Source: JBBSVE01 sp038233815
GTDB taxonomy: Bacteria; Pseudomonadota; Alphaproteobacteria; Rhodobacterales; Rhodobacteraceae
DNA length: 64,000 bases
Direction of reading: 5' to 3'
NCBI GenBank assembly: GCA_038233815.1
Contig: JBBSVE010000001.1
Location: 1-64,000 of the forward strand
Part shown: positions 17,292-26,274 of the stretch, in pieces
How positions within the stretch are numbered: the first letter of the stretch is position 1
Layout of the letters: every line of letters starts with the position of its first letter
The notes under the pieces: generated by a model
Told to the model about the DNA's origin: nothing
The model's input: the letters and a program-made list of their open reading frames with translations, nothing else
Database searches by the model: none
Program-made: the position numbers and the translations under genes

Positions 17292-17893
17292 GGGTAGATC
17301 GCTTTCACGGGCGGGATGAGGCCCGGATCCTCGGCATCGACGCGCACGCCCTGAAACGCGGCGAGCCGGTGCGAGTAATGGTCCCGGACATAAAGGTGTA
17401 GCCCGCAATGGGCGCAGACGAAGGGATCGGTCGCGACGTCCTCGGTGATTCCCTTGCAATGGACGCACTGCATCCGCCGTGCGGTCGATCCGCGATGCTC
17501 GCGCTGGATCGCCTCCATGGGAAAGCCCGCGATCACCGCCTCCTGCATTGCCTGACCGATGAAGCCTTCGGTCCCGGCGATGTAGATCCGGAGACCCATG
17601 TGCGCGTCCGTCAGCGCCTTGCGAAGAACCGGCACCGCGGCCAGATAGGTCGGGGCCACGTAAAGCTGCGCGGGCGCCAGCGCTTCTACCCTTTCCCGTC
17701 CTGCCGCGTGATCCCCGGCGACGTAGATCACATGCGCGCCGGCCATCAGATCCGGTGCGGCCTCTGCGAGATCGCACAAGGCCTTCACGCCTTCACCGCT
17801 CGCCAGCATCAGATGCGCCGTGCCGGGCCCGGCCGCGAGCGCCGCATAGACAGGCCGGCTCTCGATCGATTTTGGAAACTGGAATGCGGGCAT
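17288..17893 (-). CDS. dmmA: Dimethylamine monooxygenase small subunit with zinc-ribbon-like C-terminus
   Basis: A 201-residue DmmA-type subunit. Residues 1-130 resemble a reductase-like alpha/beta fold (HVIYVAGDHAAG, LRIYIAGTEGFIGQAM) without evident cofactor motifs. Residues 143-163 carry two CxxC pairs (Cys143/Cys146 and Cys160/Cys163), giving a rubredoxin- or zinc-ribbon-like knuckle that could bind zinc or iron. It is the second gene of dmmDABC and overlaps dmmB by 4 bp. Its job in the complex is not known from sequence; an electron-relay or assembly role is possible. The dmmA name follows the common family label. Confidence 0.8.
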   Translation of the reverse strand: MPAFQFPKSIESRPVYAALAAGPGTAHLMLASGEGVKALCDLAEAAPDLMAGAHVIYVAGDHAAGRERVEALAPAQLYVAPTYLAAVPVLRKALTDAHMGLRIYIAGTEGFIGQAMQEAVIAGFPMEAIQREHRGSTARRMQCVHCKGITEDVATDPFVCAHCGLHLYVRDHYSHRLAAFQGVRVDAEDPGLIPPVKAIYP

Positions 17894-17962
17894 CGTCCGG
17901 ACATCCCCCTTTGCTGATACGGGATCGAACCGGCGGACGCTTCGGCCCGCCGGTCTTGCGGC

Positions 17963-19102
17963 CTACCCTTTCGCGGTGCGGCGCTTCTTGTCGGTGTCGT
18001 AGAACGGCATCGAATGGGTCGTGGCGGCGATGTCGCCATGCGTCCCACATTTCACCGTCAGCTTCGTGCCGTCGTTGGCGCAATCCACGGGCAGGCGGGC
18101 GATGGCGATCGTGTGCTCGTTCAGCGGCGAATACATCGCCTGCGTCACGACCCCCACCTTTTCGTCGCCCCGGAATACCGGTGCGCCGTTGCCGGGCGCG
18201 TTCTTGCCCTCCAGCGTCAGACCCCAGATCTTGAAGCGTTCGTGGCCCTTCAGGCGGTAATGCTCCTCCGCGCCGCGAAAGCCAGTCTTGCCGGGCGAAA
18301 CGGTGAAGTCGAGACCCAGTTCCCACAGCGTATCGCCGGGGCCTTCGTCGGCAAAGGGATACATCTCCGAATTGTCGTAGGGGAAAAACAGCAGGTAGCT
18401 CTCGGTGCGGAGCAGATCGAGCGTGGTGAAGCGGCAGGGTATGATGCCCATGTCCTTTCCCTCGTCGAGGATGCGGTCCCAGATCCGCCCCGCCTCCTGC
18501 GCGCGGCAGAAGATCTCGTAGCCACGCTCCCCGGTATAGCCGGTGCGCGAGATCATCACCGGAAAGCCGAAGAGCTGCGTCTGCATGTGGCTGAAGTAGT
18601 TGAGATTGCGGATGCCCTCGACATGCTTTTGCAGGAAATCGACGGCGAGCGGGCCTTGCAGCGAGAGGTCGTGCAGATTGTCGTCAAAGCGGACGGACAC
18701 ATCGCGACCGTTCGCCGCCATGGTCAGCTGCTCGAACCCCGCGCCCGCGCCGTGGACCACCATCCAGGCGTTCGGCCCGGTGCGGTAGATCACACAATCG
18801 TCGACGAACTTGCCCGCGTCGTTCAGCATCGCGGCATAGGTCGACCGACCCGGCATGATCTTCTCGACGTTGCGGGTGGTCGCGCGGTCGATGACGTGGC
18901 TCGCACCCGCGCCGGTGATGTGGACCTTCTTCAGCCCCGACACGTCCATCAGCCCCGCCTTCGTGCGGATCGCGAGATATTCCTGTTCCGGGTCGCCGGT
19001 CGTGTAGGACCAGGCCGTGCCCATGCCGCTCCAGTCCTCGAGCTCCGATCCCATGGCCCGGTGACGATCGGCCAGGGCCGAAATCCTCCAAGATGCCGTC
19101 AT
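17963..19102 (-). CDS. dmmD: GcvT-family folate-binding protein linked to dimethylamine monooxygenase
   Basis: A 379-residue aminomethyltransferase-fold protein, the size of glycine cleavage T protein. RTGYTGERGYEIFCRAQEAG, GIIPCRFTTLDLLRTE and the folate-site region GAGAGFEQL support tetrahydrofolate binding. Glycine cleavage H and P proteins are absent nearby, so the glycine cycle is unlikely; capture of formaldehyde made by DmmABC on tetrahydrofolate is the more sensible role. GGAGACTTCA precedes the ATG at 19102. It heads the dmmDABC transcript (70 bp before dmmA) and is divergent from mgsA across a 294-bp AT-rich regulatory region. Confidence 0.83.
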   Translation of the reverse strand: MTASWRISALADRHRAMGSELEDWSGMGTAWSYTTGDPEQEYLAIRTKAGLMDVSGLKKVHITGAGASHVIDRATTRNVEKIMPGRSTYAAMLNDAGKFVDDCVIYRTGPNAWMVVHGAGAGFEQLTMAANGRDVSVRFDDNLHDLSLQGPLAVDFLQKHVEGIRNLNYFSHMQTQLFGFPVMISRTGYTGERGYEIFCRAQEAGRIWDRILDEGKDMGIIPCRFTTLDLLRTESYLLFFPYDNSEMYPFADEGPGDTLWELGLDFTVSPGKTGFRGAEEHYRLKGHERFKIWGLTLEGKNAPGNGAPVFRGDEKVGVVTQAMYSPLNEHTIAIARLPVDCANDGTKLTVKCGTHGDIAATTHSMPFYDTDKKRRTAKG

Positions 19103-19298
19103 TGAAGTCTCCTCAAGCAATTTGTGGTCCCGGAGGTCCGGTTCCGGTTCTATGCGGCGCCCGCACACCATGGCCCCTAAACGCCGACGTGGGGCGTATA
19201 GTTTTCGCGGCCAAAGCCGTCGAAATCCTGAGCCTGTGTGCTTCGGCTGGCGGACCAGAGCGCCCATTCGGCCGACACCAGAGAGCCCACGCGCTGCT

Positions 19299-19333
19299 TT
19301 GTCAAATATTTCTTTGAGGAAATAATTATTCCC
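19299..19333 (+). promoter_or_regulatory. mgsABC-gmaS promoter with overlapping inverted repeat
   Basis: TTGTCA (19299-19304), a 16-bp spacer and AATAAT (19321-19326) make a near-consensus housekeeping promoter facing mgsA, with a predicted start near 19333 and a leader of about 64 nt. An 18-bp inverted repeat, TATTTC (19307-19312) / GAAATA (19319-19324), lies across the spacer and the -10, a position typical of a repressor operator. A 10-bp palindrome AATAATTATT (19321-19330) overlaps it. The rest of the 294-bp dmmD-mgsA gap shows no gene. Confidence 0.55.
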
Positions 19334-19396
19334 TTATTGTTGCCGGACGCTGCGCCGACTGCTAGCGTAAGCCATCCTCATGCAGGGAATCGAGAT

Positions 19397-20293
19397 ATGT
19401 GCGGCATCGTCGGACTCTTCCTCAAGGACAAATCGCTGGAGCCGCAGTTGGGCGCCATGCTGACAGACATGCTCGTCACCATGACCGACCGCGGCCCCGA
19501 CAGTGCGGGCATCGCGATCTATGGCGGCGCGGGCGACGGTCGGGCCAAGATGACGATCCAGTCCTCCGACCCGGATAGTGATTTCACCGGTCTGGATGGC
19601 ATCCTCGGCGACGCGATCGGATCGCCCGTGTCGATCCGTGTAAAGAGCTCCCATGCCGTGCTCGACATTCCCGAAGGCAAGGCCGACGCCGTGCGCGCCT
19701 CCCTGCGCGGAAGTCATCCCGACGTGAAGGTGATGAGCGTCGGCGACAGCCTCGAGATCTACAAGGAGGTGGGTCTGCCCAAGGACGTGGCGGCGCGCTT
19801 CGATCTGGCCTCGATGGGCGGCACGCACGGGATCGGCCATACGCGGATGGCGACCGAATCCGCCGTGACGACGATGGGGGCGCACCCGTTCTCCACCGGT
19901 TCCGACCAGTGCCTCGTGCACAACGGCTCGCTGTCGAACCACAACAGCTTGCGCCGGATGCTGGCGCATGAGGGCATCTTCACCGAGACGATGAACGATA
20001 CCGAGGTCGGCGCGGCCTACCTCACATGGAAAATGAAAACCGGCTCCACGCTGGGCGAGGCGCTCGAAAGCAGCCTCGACGATCTGGACGGGTTCTTCAC
20101 CTTCGTTGTCGGTACCCATGACGGGTTCGGTGTGGTGCGCGATCCCATCGCCTGCAAGCCTGCCGTGATGGCGGAAACCGACCGGTATGTGGCCTTCGGG
20201 ACCGAATATCGCGCGCTCGTGAACCTGCCGGGCATCGACGCCGCCCGCGTGTGGGAGCCCGAGCCCGCCACCGTCTATTTCTGGAAGCACTGA
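19397..20293 (+). CDS. mgsA: N-methylglutamate synthase subunit A (class II glutamine amidotransferase)
   Basis: A 298-residue Ntn-type amidotransferase domain protein, matching the N-terminal part of glutamate synthase. The start at 19397 puts the catalytic cysteine at residue 2 (MCGIVGLFL), as these enzymes require after Met removal, and excludes an upstream extension. GIGHTRMATESAV, NDTEVGA and FVVGTHDGFGVVRDP are family motifs. With MgsB and MgsC it should make N-methyl-L-glutamate from glutamate and methylamine or from gamma-glutamylmethylamide, the amidotransferase site releasing the amine. First gene of mgsABC-gmaS, 5 bp before mgsB. Confidence 0.88.
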   Translation: MCGIVGLFLKDKSLEPQLGAMLTDMLVTMTDRGPDSAGIAIYGGAGDGRAKMTIQSSDPDSDFTGLDGILGDAIGSPVSIRVKSSHAVLDIPEGKADAVRASLRGSHPDVKVMSVGDSLEIYKEVGLPKDVAARFDLASMGGTHGIGHTRMATESAVTTMGAHPFSTGSDQCLVHNGSLSNHNSLRRMLAHEGIFTETMNDTEVGAAYLTWKMKTGSTLGEALESSLDDLDGFFTFVVGTHDGFGVVRDPIACKPAVMAETDRYVAFGTEYRALVNLPGIDAARVWEPEPATVYFWKH

Positions 20294-20298
20294 ACGCC

Positions 20299-20988
20299 AT
20301 GCAGACATTCGACCTCGAGGCGCAGGGCCTGCGCGCCCTGAACTCCGCCCTCCACGCACTGAAGGGCCAGACCAACGAGACGGCGTGGGAGGTGATCAAC
20401 CCCAAGGGCGCGCATTCCATCGCGGTGGCGCTCGATGCGCCGATCGAGGTGACGGTGCGCGGGCCGACGGGCTATTACTGTGCCGGCATGAACAAGCAGG
20501 CGACGGTGCGGGTCGAGGGCTCCGTCGGGCCGGGCGTCGCGGAAAACATGATGTCGGGCGCGGTGATCGTGGACGGCAATGCCTCGCAATATGCCGGGGC
20601 CACCGGGCGCGGCGGGCTGCTGGTCATTAAGGGCAACGCCAGTTCGCGTTGCGGCGTGTCGATGAAAGGCATCGACATCGTGGTGCATGGCAATATCGGC
20701 CATATGTCCGCGTTCATGGCGCAGTCGGGCAACCTCGTCGTGCTGGGCGATGCGGGCGACGCCCTTGGCGACAGCCTCTACGAGGCGCGGCTCTTCGTGC
20801 GCGGATCGGTCAAATCGCTCGGCTCGGACTGTATCGAGAAGGAGATGCGGCCGGAGCATCTGGAGATCCTAGGCGATCTGCTGAAAGCAGGGGAGGCGGA
20901 TCATCTGGCCCGTCCCGAGGATTTCAAACGCTATGGCTCGGCCCGCAAGCTCTATACCTTCAATATCGACAATGCGTCGGACTACTGA
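20299..20988 (+). CDS. mgsB: N-methylglutamate synthase subunit B (GltB C-terminal-like)
   Basis: A 229-residue protein with the glycine-rich right-handed beta-helix of the C-terminal domain of glutamate synthase large chain (GATGRGGLLVIKGNASSRCG, GNLVVLGDAGDALGDSLYEA). In glutamate synthase this domain is structural and connects the amidotransferase and FMN sites; here it exists as a separate subunit between mgsA (5 bp) and mgsC (6 bp). The ATG at 20299 is the first plausible start after mgsA. It has no catalytic site of its own that can be recognised. Confidence 0.87.
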   Translation: MQTFDLEAQGLRALNSALHALKGQTNETAWEVINPKGAHSIAVALDAPIEVTVRGPTGYYCAGMNKQATVRVEGSVGPGVAENMMSGAVIVDGNASQYAGATGRGGLLVIKGNASSRCGVSMKGIDIVVHGNIGHMSAFMAQSGNLVVLGDAGDALGDSLYEARLFVRGSVKSLGSDCIEKEMRPEHLEILGDLLKAGEADHLARPEDFKRYGSARKLYTFNIDNASDY

Positions 20989-20994
20989 GGTTCC

Positions 20995-22320
20995 ATGACC
21001 GAATTTCCCAAGACCCCCCCGCGCTACTCCGCCACCTTCACCCCTGCCGTCAACGCCGAGATCCGGCGCGCGGCGGCGTCGGGCATCTATGATATCCGGG
21101 GCGGTGGCACGAAACGCCACCTGCCGCATTTCGACGACCTGCTGTTCCTCGGCGCCTCGATCAGCCGCTATCCGCTGGAAGGCTACCGCGAGAAATGCGC
21201 GACTGACGTATGGCTCGGCACGCGGTTCGCGAAAAAGCCGATCCATCTGGAGATCCCCGTGACCATCGCGGGCATGTCCTTTGGCGCTTTGTCGGGGCCT
21301 GCGAAAGAGGCATTGGGGCGCGGCGCGTCGGAGGCCGGAACCTCCACCACCACCGGCGACGGCGGCATGACGGAGGAGGAGCGCGGCCATTCCCGCACCC
21401 TCGTCTACCAGTATCTGCCGAGCCGCTACGGCATGAACCCGGACGATCTGCGCCGCGCCGATGCGATCGAGGTCGTAGTGGGGCAGGGCGCCAAACCCGG
21501 CGGCGGCGGAATGCTTCTGGGACAGAAGATCTCCGATCGCGTGGCGAAGATGCGCAACTTGCCCAAGGGCATCGACCAGCGTTCGGCCTGCCGTCACCCC
21601 GACTGGACCGGCCCGGACGATCTGGAAATCAAGATCGCCGAGTTGCGCGAGATCACGGATTGGGAAAAGCCGATCTACGTCAAGATCGGCGGCTCGCGGC
21701 CCTATTACGACACGGCGCTGGCGGTGAAGGCCGGTGCGGACGTGGTGGTCCTCGACGGGATGCAAGGCGGCACGGCGGCGACGCAGGATGTGTTCATCGA
21801 GCATGTCGGCATGCCGATCCTCGCCTGTATACCGCAGGCCGTGAAGGCATTGCAGGAACTGGGGATGCACCGGAAGGTGCAACTGATCGTGTCGGGCGGC
21901 ATCCGAACCGGCGCGGATGTGGCGAAGGCGATGGCGCTCGGGGCCGATGCGGTGTCGATCGGGACCGCCGCGCTGATCGCACTCGGCGACAACGATCCGA
22001 AATGGGAGGCTGAATATCAGAAGCTCGGCACCACGGCGGACGCCTATGACGACTGGCACGAGGGCCGCGACCCTGCGGGCATCACCACGCAGGATCCCGA
22101 ACTTGCGGCGCGGTTCGATCCGGTGCTCGGCGGGCGGCGTCTGAAGAATTACCTCAAGGTCATGACACTGGAGGCGCAGACCATAGCGCGCGCCTGCGGC
22201 AAGAACCACCTCCACAACCTGGAGCCGGAAGACCTCTGCGCCCTGACGATGGAGGCGGCGGCGATGGCGCGTATTCCTCTCGCCGGCACTGACTGGTATC
22301 CGGGCAAGGCTGGATTCTGA
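20995..22320 (+). CDS. mgsC: N-methylglutamate synthase subunit C (FMN-dependent glutamate synthase-like)
   Basis: A 441-residue FMN TIM-barrel protein of the glutamate synthase central-domain family (AGMSFGALSGPAKEALGRGA; DVVVLDGMQGGTAATQDVFI; VSGGIRTGADVAKAMALGAD). Glutamate synthases carry a 3Fe-4S cluster on a C-x5-C-x4-C-type loop before the ATQDPEL segment; here the loop reads HEGRDPAGITTQDPEL and has no cysteine, so the cluster is missing. That suits an exchange reaction between glutamate and methylamine, which needs no net electron input. Third gene of the operon, 25 bp before gmaS. Confidence 0.87.
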   Translation: MTEFPKTPPRYSATFTPAVNAEIRRAAASGIYDIRGGGTKRHLPHFDDLLFLGASISRYPLEGYREKCATDVWLGTRFAKKPIHLEIPVTIAGMSFGALSGPAKEALGRGASEAGTSTTTGDGGMTEEERGHSRTLVYQYLPSRYGMNPDDLRRADAIEVVVGQGAKPGGGGMLLGQKISDRVAKMRNLPKGIDQRSACRHPDWTGPDDLEIKIAELREITDWEKPIYVKIGGSRPYYDTALAVKAGADVVVLDGMQGGTAATQDVFIEHVGMPILACIPQAVKALQELGMHRKVQLIVSGGIRTGADVAKAMALGADAVSIGTAALIALGDNDPKWEAEYQKLGTTADAYDDWHEGRDPAGITTQDPELAARFDPVLGGRRLKNYLKVMTLEAQTIARACGKNHLHNLEPEDLCALTMEAAAMARIPLAGTDWYPGKAGF

Positions 22321-22345
22321 CGCAAACGGCGGGAGGCTTTGAGGC

Positions 22346-23653
22346 ATGGCCAAGACACTGGCTGACTACGCGACGAAGAACGGGATCAAGTTCTTCATGA
22401 TCTCCTACACCGACCTGTTTGGCAGCCAGCGCGCCAAGCTCGTGCCCGCGCGGATGATCGGCGATATGGAGGAGGACGGCGCGGGCTTTGCCGGTTTTGC
22501 CACATGGCTCGACCTGACCGCCGCCCATCCCGACATGATGGCGGTGCCCGATGCCTCGGCAGCGATCCAGTTGCCGTGGAAGCCGGAGGTTGCGTGGCTT
22601 CCCGCCAACCCGGTGATGGAAGGGCGACCCGTCGATCAGGCGCCGCGCAACGTGCTGCGCCGTCTGGTGGACGAGGCCGCGAAGGAAGGTCTGCGCGTCA
22701 AGACCGGGGTAGAGCCGGAATTTTTCCTTCTGGCACCCTGCGGCACCAAGGTCGCCGACGAGAACGACACCGCGAAAAAGCCCTGCTACGACCAGCAGGC
22801 GATCATGCGCATGTATGACGTGATCACACAAGTCAGCGACTACATGCAGGATCTGGGGTGGGAGCACTACCAGAGCGACCATGAGGACGCGACCGGCCAG
22901 TTCGAGATGAACTGGAAATATGACGACGTGCTGGCCACGGCCGACAAGCTTTCCTTCTTCAAGTTCATGCTCAAATCGGTGGCGGAGCAGCATGGCCTGC
23001 GCGCGACCTTCATGCCGAAGCCCTTTGAGGGCCTGACCGGCAACGGGATGCACGCGCACATTTCGGTCTGGTCGACGGACGGCAAGACCAACGCCTTCGC
23101 CGACGAGGCGCACCCGCTGGGCCTGTCAAAGCAGGGGCACCATTTCCTTGGCGGGATCATGAAACACGGCTCCGCCATGACCGCGATCTGCAACCCGACG
23201 GTCAACAGCTACAAGCGGATCAACGCGCCGCGCACCGCGTCGGGGGCGACATGGGCGCCCAATTCGCTGACATGGACCGGCAACAATCGCACGCACATGG
23301 TGCGTGTTCCTGGTCCAGGTCGGTTCGAACTGCGCCTGCCCGACGGGGCCACAAACCCTTACCTTCTGAACGCCGTGATCCTCGCGGCAGGTCTCGACGG
23401 CGTGCGGTCCAAGGCCGATCCCGGCCCACGGTCGGACATCAACATGTATACCGAAGGCCACACGATCACCGGGGGGCCGAAGCTGCCGCTGAACCTTCTG
23501 GACGCACTGCGCGCCTATGACGGCGACACGGTGCTGAAATCCATGATGGGGGAGGAATTCTCCGCCGCCTTCGTCAAGCTCAAGCGCGAGGAATGGAACA
23601 GCTACGTCTCCCACTTCTCCGCGTGGGAGCGGCAGAACACGCTCGACATCTGA
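22346..23653 (+). CDS. gmaS: Gamma-glutamylmethylamide synthetase (glutamine synthetase-like)
   Basis: A 435-residue member of the glutamine synthetase superfamily. It ligates methylamine to glutamate with ATP, giving gamma-glutamylmethylamide, and is the diagnostic enzyme of indirect methylamine use. The catalytic domain includes GVEPEFFLLAPCG, GQFEMNWKYDD, NGMHAHISVWS and NPTVNSYKRINAP, and the length equals that of other GmaS proteins, shorter than GlnA. The start at 22346 follows GGGAGGC. Fourth gene after mgsABC, so synthesis of the amide and its conversion to N-methylglutamate are co-expressed. A glutamine synthetase III-like paralogue is the alternative, but the context decides. Confidence 0.9.
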   Translation: MAKTLADYATKNGIKFFMISYTDLFGSQRAKLVPARMIGDMEEDGAGFAGFATWLDLTAAHPDMMAVPDASAAIQLPWKPEVAWLPANPVMEGRPVDQAPRNVLRRLVDEAAKEGLRVKTGVEPEFFLLAPCGTKVADENDTAKKPCYDQQAIMRMYDVITQVSDYMQDLGWEHYQSDHEDATGQFEMNWKYDDVLATADKLSFFKFMLKSVAEQHGLRATFMPKPFEGLTGNGMHAHISVWSTDGKTNAFADEAHPLGLSKQGHHFLGGIMKHGSAMTAICNPTVNSYKRINAPRTASGATWAPNSLTWTGNNRTHMVRVPGPGRFELRLPDGATNPYLLNAVILAAGLDGVRSKADPGPRSDINMYTEGHTITGGPKLPLNLLDALRAYDGDTVLKSMMGEEFSAAFVKLKREEWNSYVSHFSAWERQNTLDI

Positions 23654-23792
23654 GGCTTTTGCCATTCGGGTGGACTGTCGGCGTCATTCTTTGTAGGGGA
23701 GCGGCAGGGATCGCCCGCCGACACCGATTGCACGGGGCGCGCGCTGTCCGGTGGGGCAGGCCCGCAATCCGGCCTCGGAGGGGCGAAGTTTC

Positions 23793-25283
23793 GTGATATC
23801 ACTCGACGACTACCGCGATCAGTGGTTCGGCAACGTCCGCAACGACCTGATGGCGGGAATGGTGGTGGCGCTGGCGCTGATCCCGGAGGCCATCGCCTTT
23901 TCGATCATCGCGGGGGTGGACCCGAAGGTCGGGCTCTACGCCAGCTTTTCCATCTCGGTGCTGATCGCCTTTGTGGGCGGGCGACCCGGCATGATTTCTG
24001 CCGCGACGGCCGCGACGGCGGTGCTGATGGTGACGCTGGTGCGCGACCACGGGCTGCAATATCTGCTGGCGGCGACCGTGCTGGCGGGATTGCTGCAGAT
24101 CGGGATGGGCCTTCTGAAGCTGGGCTTTGTCATGCGCTATGTTTCGAAATCGGTGATGACCGGATTCGTTAATGCGCTGGCGATCCTGATCTTTCTGGCG
24201 CAGTTGCCGGAGCTTGACCCCTCCCGGGTGCCGATGCTGACCTATGTTCTGGTCGCGGCGGGACTTGGCATCATCTACCTCTTCCCCCGGCTGACGAAGG
24301 CCGTTCCATCGCCGCTGGTCACGATCGTCGTGCTGACCGCGCTGACGCTGGGTTTCGGCCTCGAGGTGCGGACGGTGGGCGACATGGGCGCGCTGCCCGA
24401 CACGCTGCCGATCTTCATGATCCCGCAGATCCCGCTGACGCTGAAGACGCTGCTGATCATCCTTCCCTATTCCATCGCCGTGGCGGTGGTGGGGCTTCTT
24501 GAAAGCCTGATGACGCAGACCATCGTCGACGATCTGACCGACACAACGTCCAGCCGGGATCAGGAGTGCATCGGGCAGGGCATCGCGAACTCCGTGACCG
24601 GGTTCATCGGCGGCATGGCAGGATGCGCCATGATCGGCCAGTCCACGATCAACGTGAAGTCCGGCGGGCGGGGGCGGCTTTCCACGTTCGTCGCGGGATT
24701 GCTGCTGCTGATCCTCGTGACGGCGCTTGGCGATTTCGTCAGCCGGATCCCCATGGCGGCGCTTGTTGCGATCATGATCATGGTCAGCATCGGCACATTC
24801 TCCTGGTCGTCGATCAAGGCGCTGAGGACGCATCCGAAATCGTCCTCGGTCGTGATGCTCTCCACCGTCGTGGCGGTGGTCTGGACCCACAATCTCGCCA
24901 TCGGCGTGCTGGTCGGCGTGCTGTTGTCGGGCATCTTCTTCGCGGCCAAGATCGCGCAGCTTTTCCGCATCACGTCGGAGGCGAGCGCCGACGGGCGGGT
25001 CCGCACCTACCGCGTGGAGGGCCAGATGTTCTACGGCTCGGTCGAGGATTTCATGGCCGCCTTCGACTTCCGCGAGGCGCTCGACCGCGTGGTGATCGAC
25101 GTGTCGGCGGCGCATATCTGGGACATCTCCTCGGTGCAGGCGCTCGACATGGCAGTGCTGAAATTCCGCCGCGACGGTGCCGAGGTGGAGATCGTCGGCA
25201 TGAACGCGGCCTCGGAGACCATCGTCGACAAGCTCGCCGCCCATGATAAACCGGGGGCAATGGACAAGATGATGGCGCATTGA
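23793..25283 (+). CDS. SulP family anion transporter with C-terminal STAS domain
   Basis: A 496-residue membrane protein with about eleven hydrophobic segments and a cytosolic STAS domain (about residues 410-490). SulP proteins carry sulfate, bicarbonate or other anions, often with Na+ or H+; the sequence does not tell which. The start is set at GTG 23793 because GGAGGGG stands at the right distance; an ATG at 23751 has no such site. [20 protein letters not shown] is the family's first-membrane-segment signature. A tandem Usp gene follows after 14 bp, a common pairing for SulP carriers. Not obviously part of the methylamine pathway. Confidence 0.83.
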   Translation: MISLDDYRDQWFGNVRNDLMAGMVVALALIPEAIAFSIIAGVDPKVGLYASFSISVLIAFVGGRPGMISAATAATAVLMVTLVRDHGLQYLLAATVLAGLLQIGMGLLKLGFVMRYVSKSVMTGFVNALAILIFLAQLPELDPSRVPMLTYVLVAAGLGIIYLFPRLTKAVPSPLVTIVVLTALTLGFGLEVRTVGDMGALPDTLPIFMIPQIPLTLKTLLIILPYSIAVAVVGLLESLMTQTIVDDLTDTTSSRDQECIGQGIANSVTGFIGGMAGCAMIGQSTINVKSGGRGRLSTFVAGLLLLILVTALGDFVSRIPMAALVAIMIMVSIGTFSWSSIKALRTHPKSSSVVMLSTVVAVVWTHNLAIGVLVGVLLSGIFFAAKIAQLFRITSEASADGRVRTYRVEGQMFYGSVEDFMAAFDFREALDRVVIDVSAAHIWDISSVQALDMAVLKFRRDGAEVEIVGMNAASETIVDKLAAHDKPGAMDKMMAH

Positions 25284-25297
25284 TGGAGGCCGGTGAC

Positions 25298-26137
25298 ATG
25301 AGCGAGCCCGCACGCAGGATCGTGGCTCTCGTGGACGAGGGCGCGACATCGGGTTCGGTCTACGACCTCGCGGCCTTCGTTGCGGTGCGGACGGGGGCGG
25401 CTGTCGACCTCCTCCATGTTCTGGGCCGCGGGGAGGGTGGGGCGCAGGATCTGTCGGGTGCGATCCGGCTCGGTGCGCGATCTTCCCTGATGGAGGAACT
25501 GACGGCGCGCGACGAGCAGCAGGCCAAAGGCGCCGTGGCGGCCGGGTGGGTGCTGCTGGACGCGGCGCGGGCCAAGCTTGCCGCACACGGGATCGACACG
25601 CCGACCGCTCGACTGCGCCACGGCGAGCTGGCCCCGACCGTGGCCGAGGCCGCGCAGGACGTGGATATTGTCCTCTGCGGTCGGCCCAGTGACGTGACGA
25701 CGGTGGAACGTATCGTGCGGGCGGTCCACAAGCCGGTTCTCGTGGCACCAGACTCCTTCCGTCCCATTGCGAGGGTGTTGGTCGGATACGACGCCAGCAC
25801 CCCGGCGCAGCGGGCGGTAGACCATGTTCTCCACGATCCTTTGTTCCGGGGTCTCGCCGTGCATGTAGTCACCGTGGGCGAAGATACGGCATCGGCACGG
25901 AAGGATCTGGACCGCGTGCGGGTGCGGTTGGCGGACACCGGGATCGACGCCGAGATATCCATCGTTCCGGGTCAACCGGGACACGCGCTCGCCAGGCTGA
26001 TCGACGAGGGCCGTTTCGACATGCTCGTGATCGGAGCTTACGGCCACAGCCGCCTGAGGCGTCTCTTCACCGGCTCGACGACAACCGAGACCCTGCGCGC
26101 CTGCAAGGTCGCGGCCCTCATCGTCGGCGGGGGATAG
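25298..26137 (+). CDS. Tandem universal stress protein (UspA)
   Basis: A 279-residue protein with two Usp repeats, about residues 8-145 and 150-279. The second keeps the nucleotide-binding style loop (VIGAYGHSRLRRLFTGSTT), while the first is more divergent. The ATG at 25298 follows TGGAGG and is preferred to two ATGs overlapping the SulP stop. It is co-transcribed with the SulP gene and may regulate the transporter or bind ATP as a stress signal. Followed by tRNA-Gly on the opposite strand. Confidence 0.82.
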   Translation: MSEPARRIVALVDEGATSGSVYDLAAFVAVRTGAAVDLLHVLGRGEGGAQDLSGAIRLGARSSLMEELTARDEQQAKGAVAAGWVLLDAARAKLAAHGIDTPTARLRHGELAPTVAEAAQDVDIVLCGRPSDVTTVERIVRAVHKPVLVAPDSFRPIARVLVGYDASTPAQRAVDHVLHDPLFRGLAVHVVTVGEDTASARKDLDRVRVRLADTGIDAEISIVPGQPGHALARLIDEGRFDMLVIGAYGHSRLRRLFTGSTTTETLRACKVAALIVGGG

Positions 26138-26154
26138 ATTTCGCGTTCAGAGGA

Positions 26155-26228
26155 TGGAGCGGGTGAAGGGAATCGAACCCTCGTCATCAGCTTGGGAAGC
26201 TGCTTCTCTACCATTGAGATACACCCGC
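26155..26228 (-). tRNA. tRNA-Gly, anticodon CCC
   Basis: A 74-nt cloverleaf including an encoded 3' CCA. The acceptor pairs GCGGGTG with CACCCGC, the T loop is GGTTCGATTCC, and the anticodon loop is TTCCCAA, giving CCC. The top anticodon-stem pair is a G-A mismatch, which does not break the fold. Confidence 0.95.
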
Positions 26229-26274
26229 GACGGATTCGACCTACGGGAAAGCCCCGACAGCGTCAAGCGCGCAG

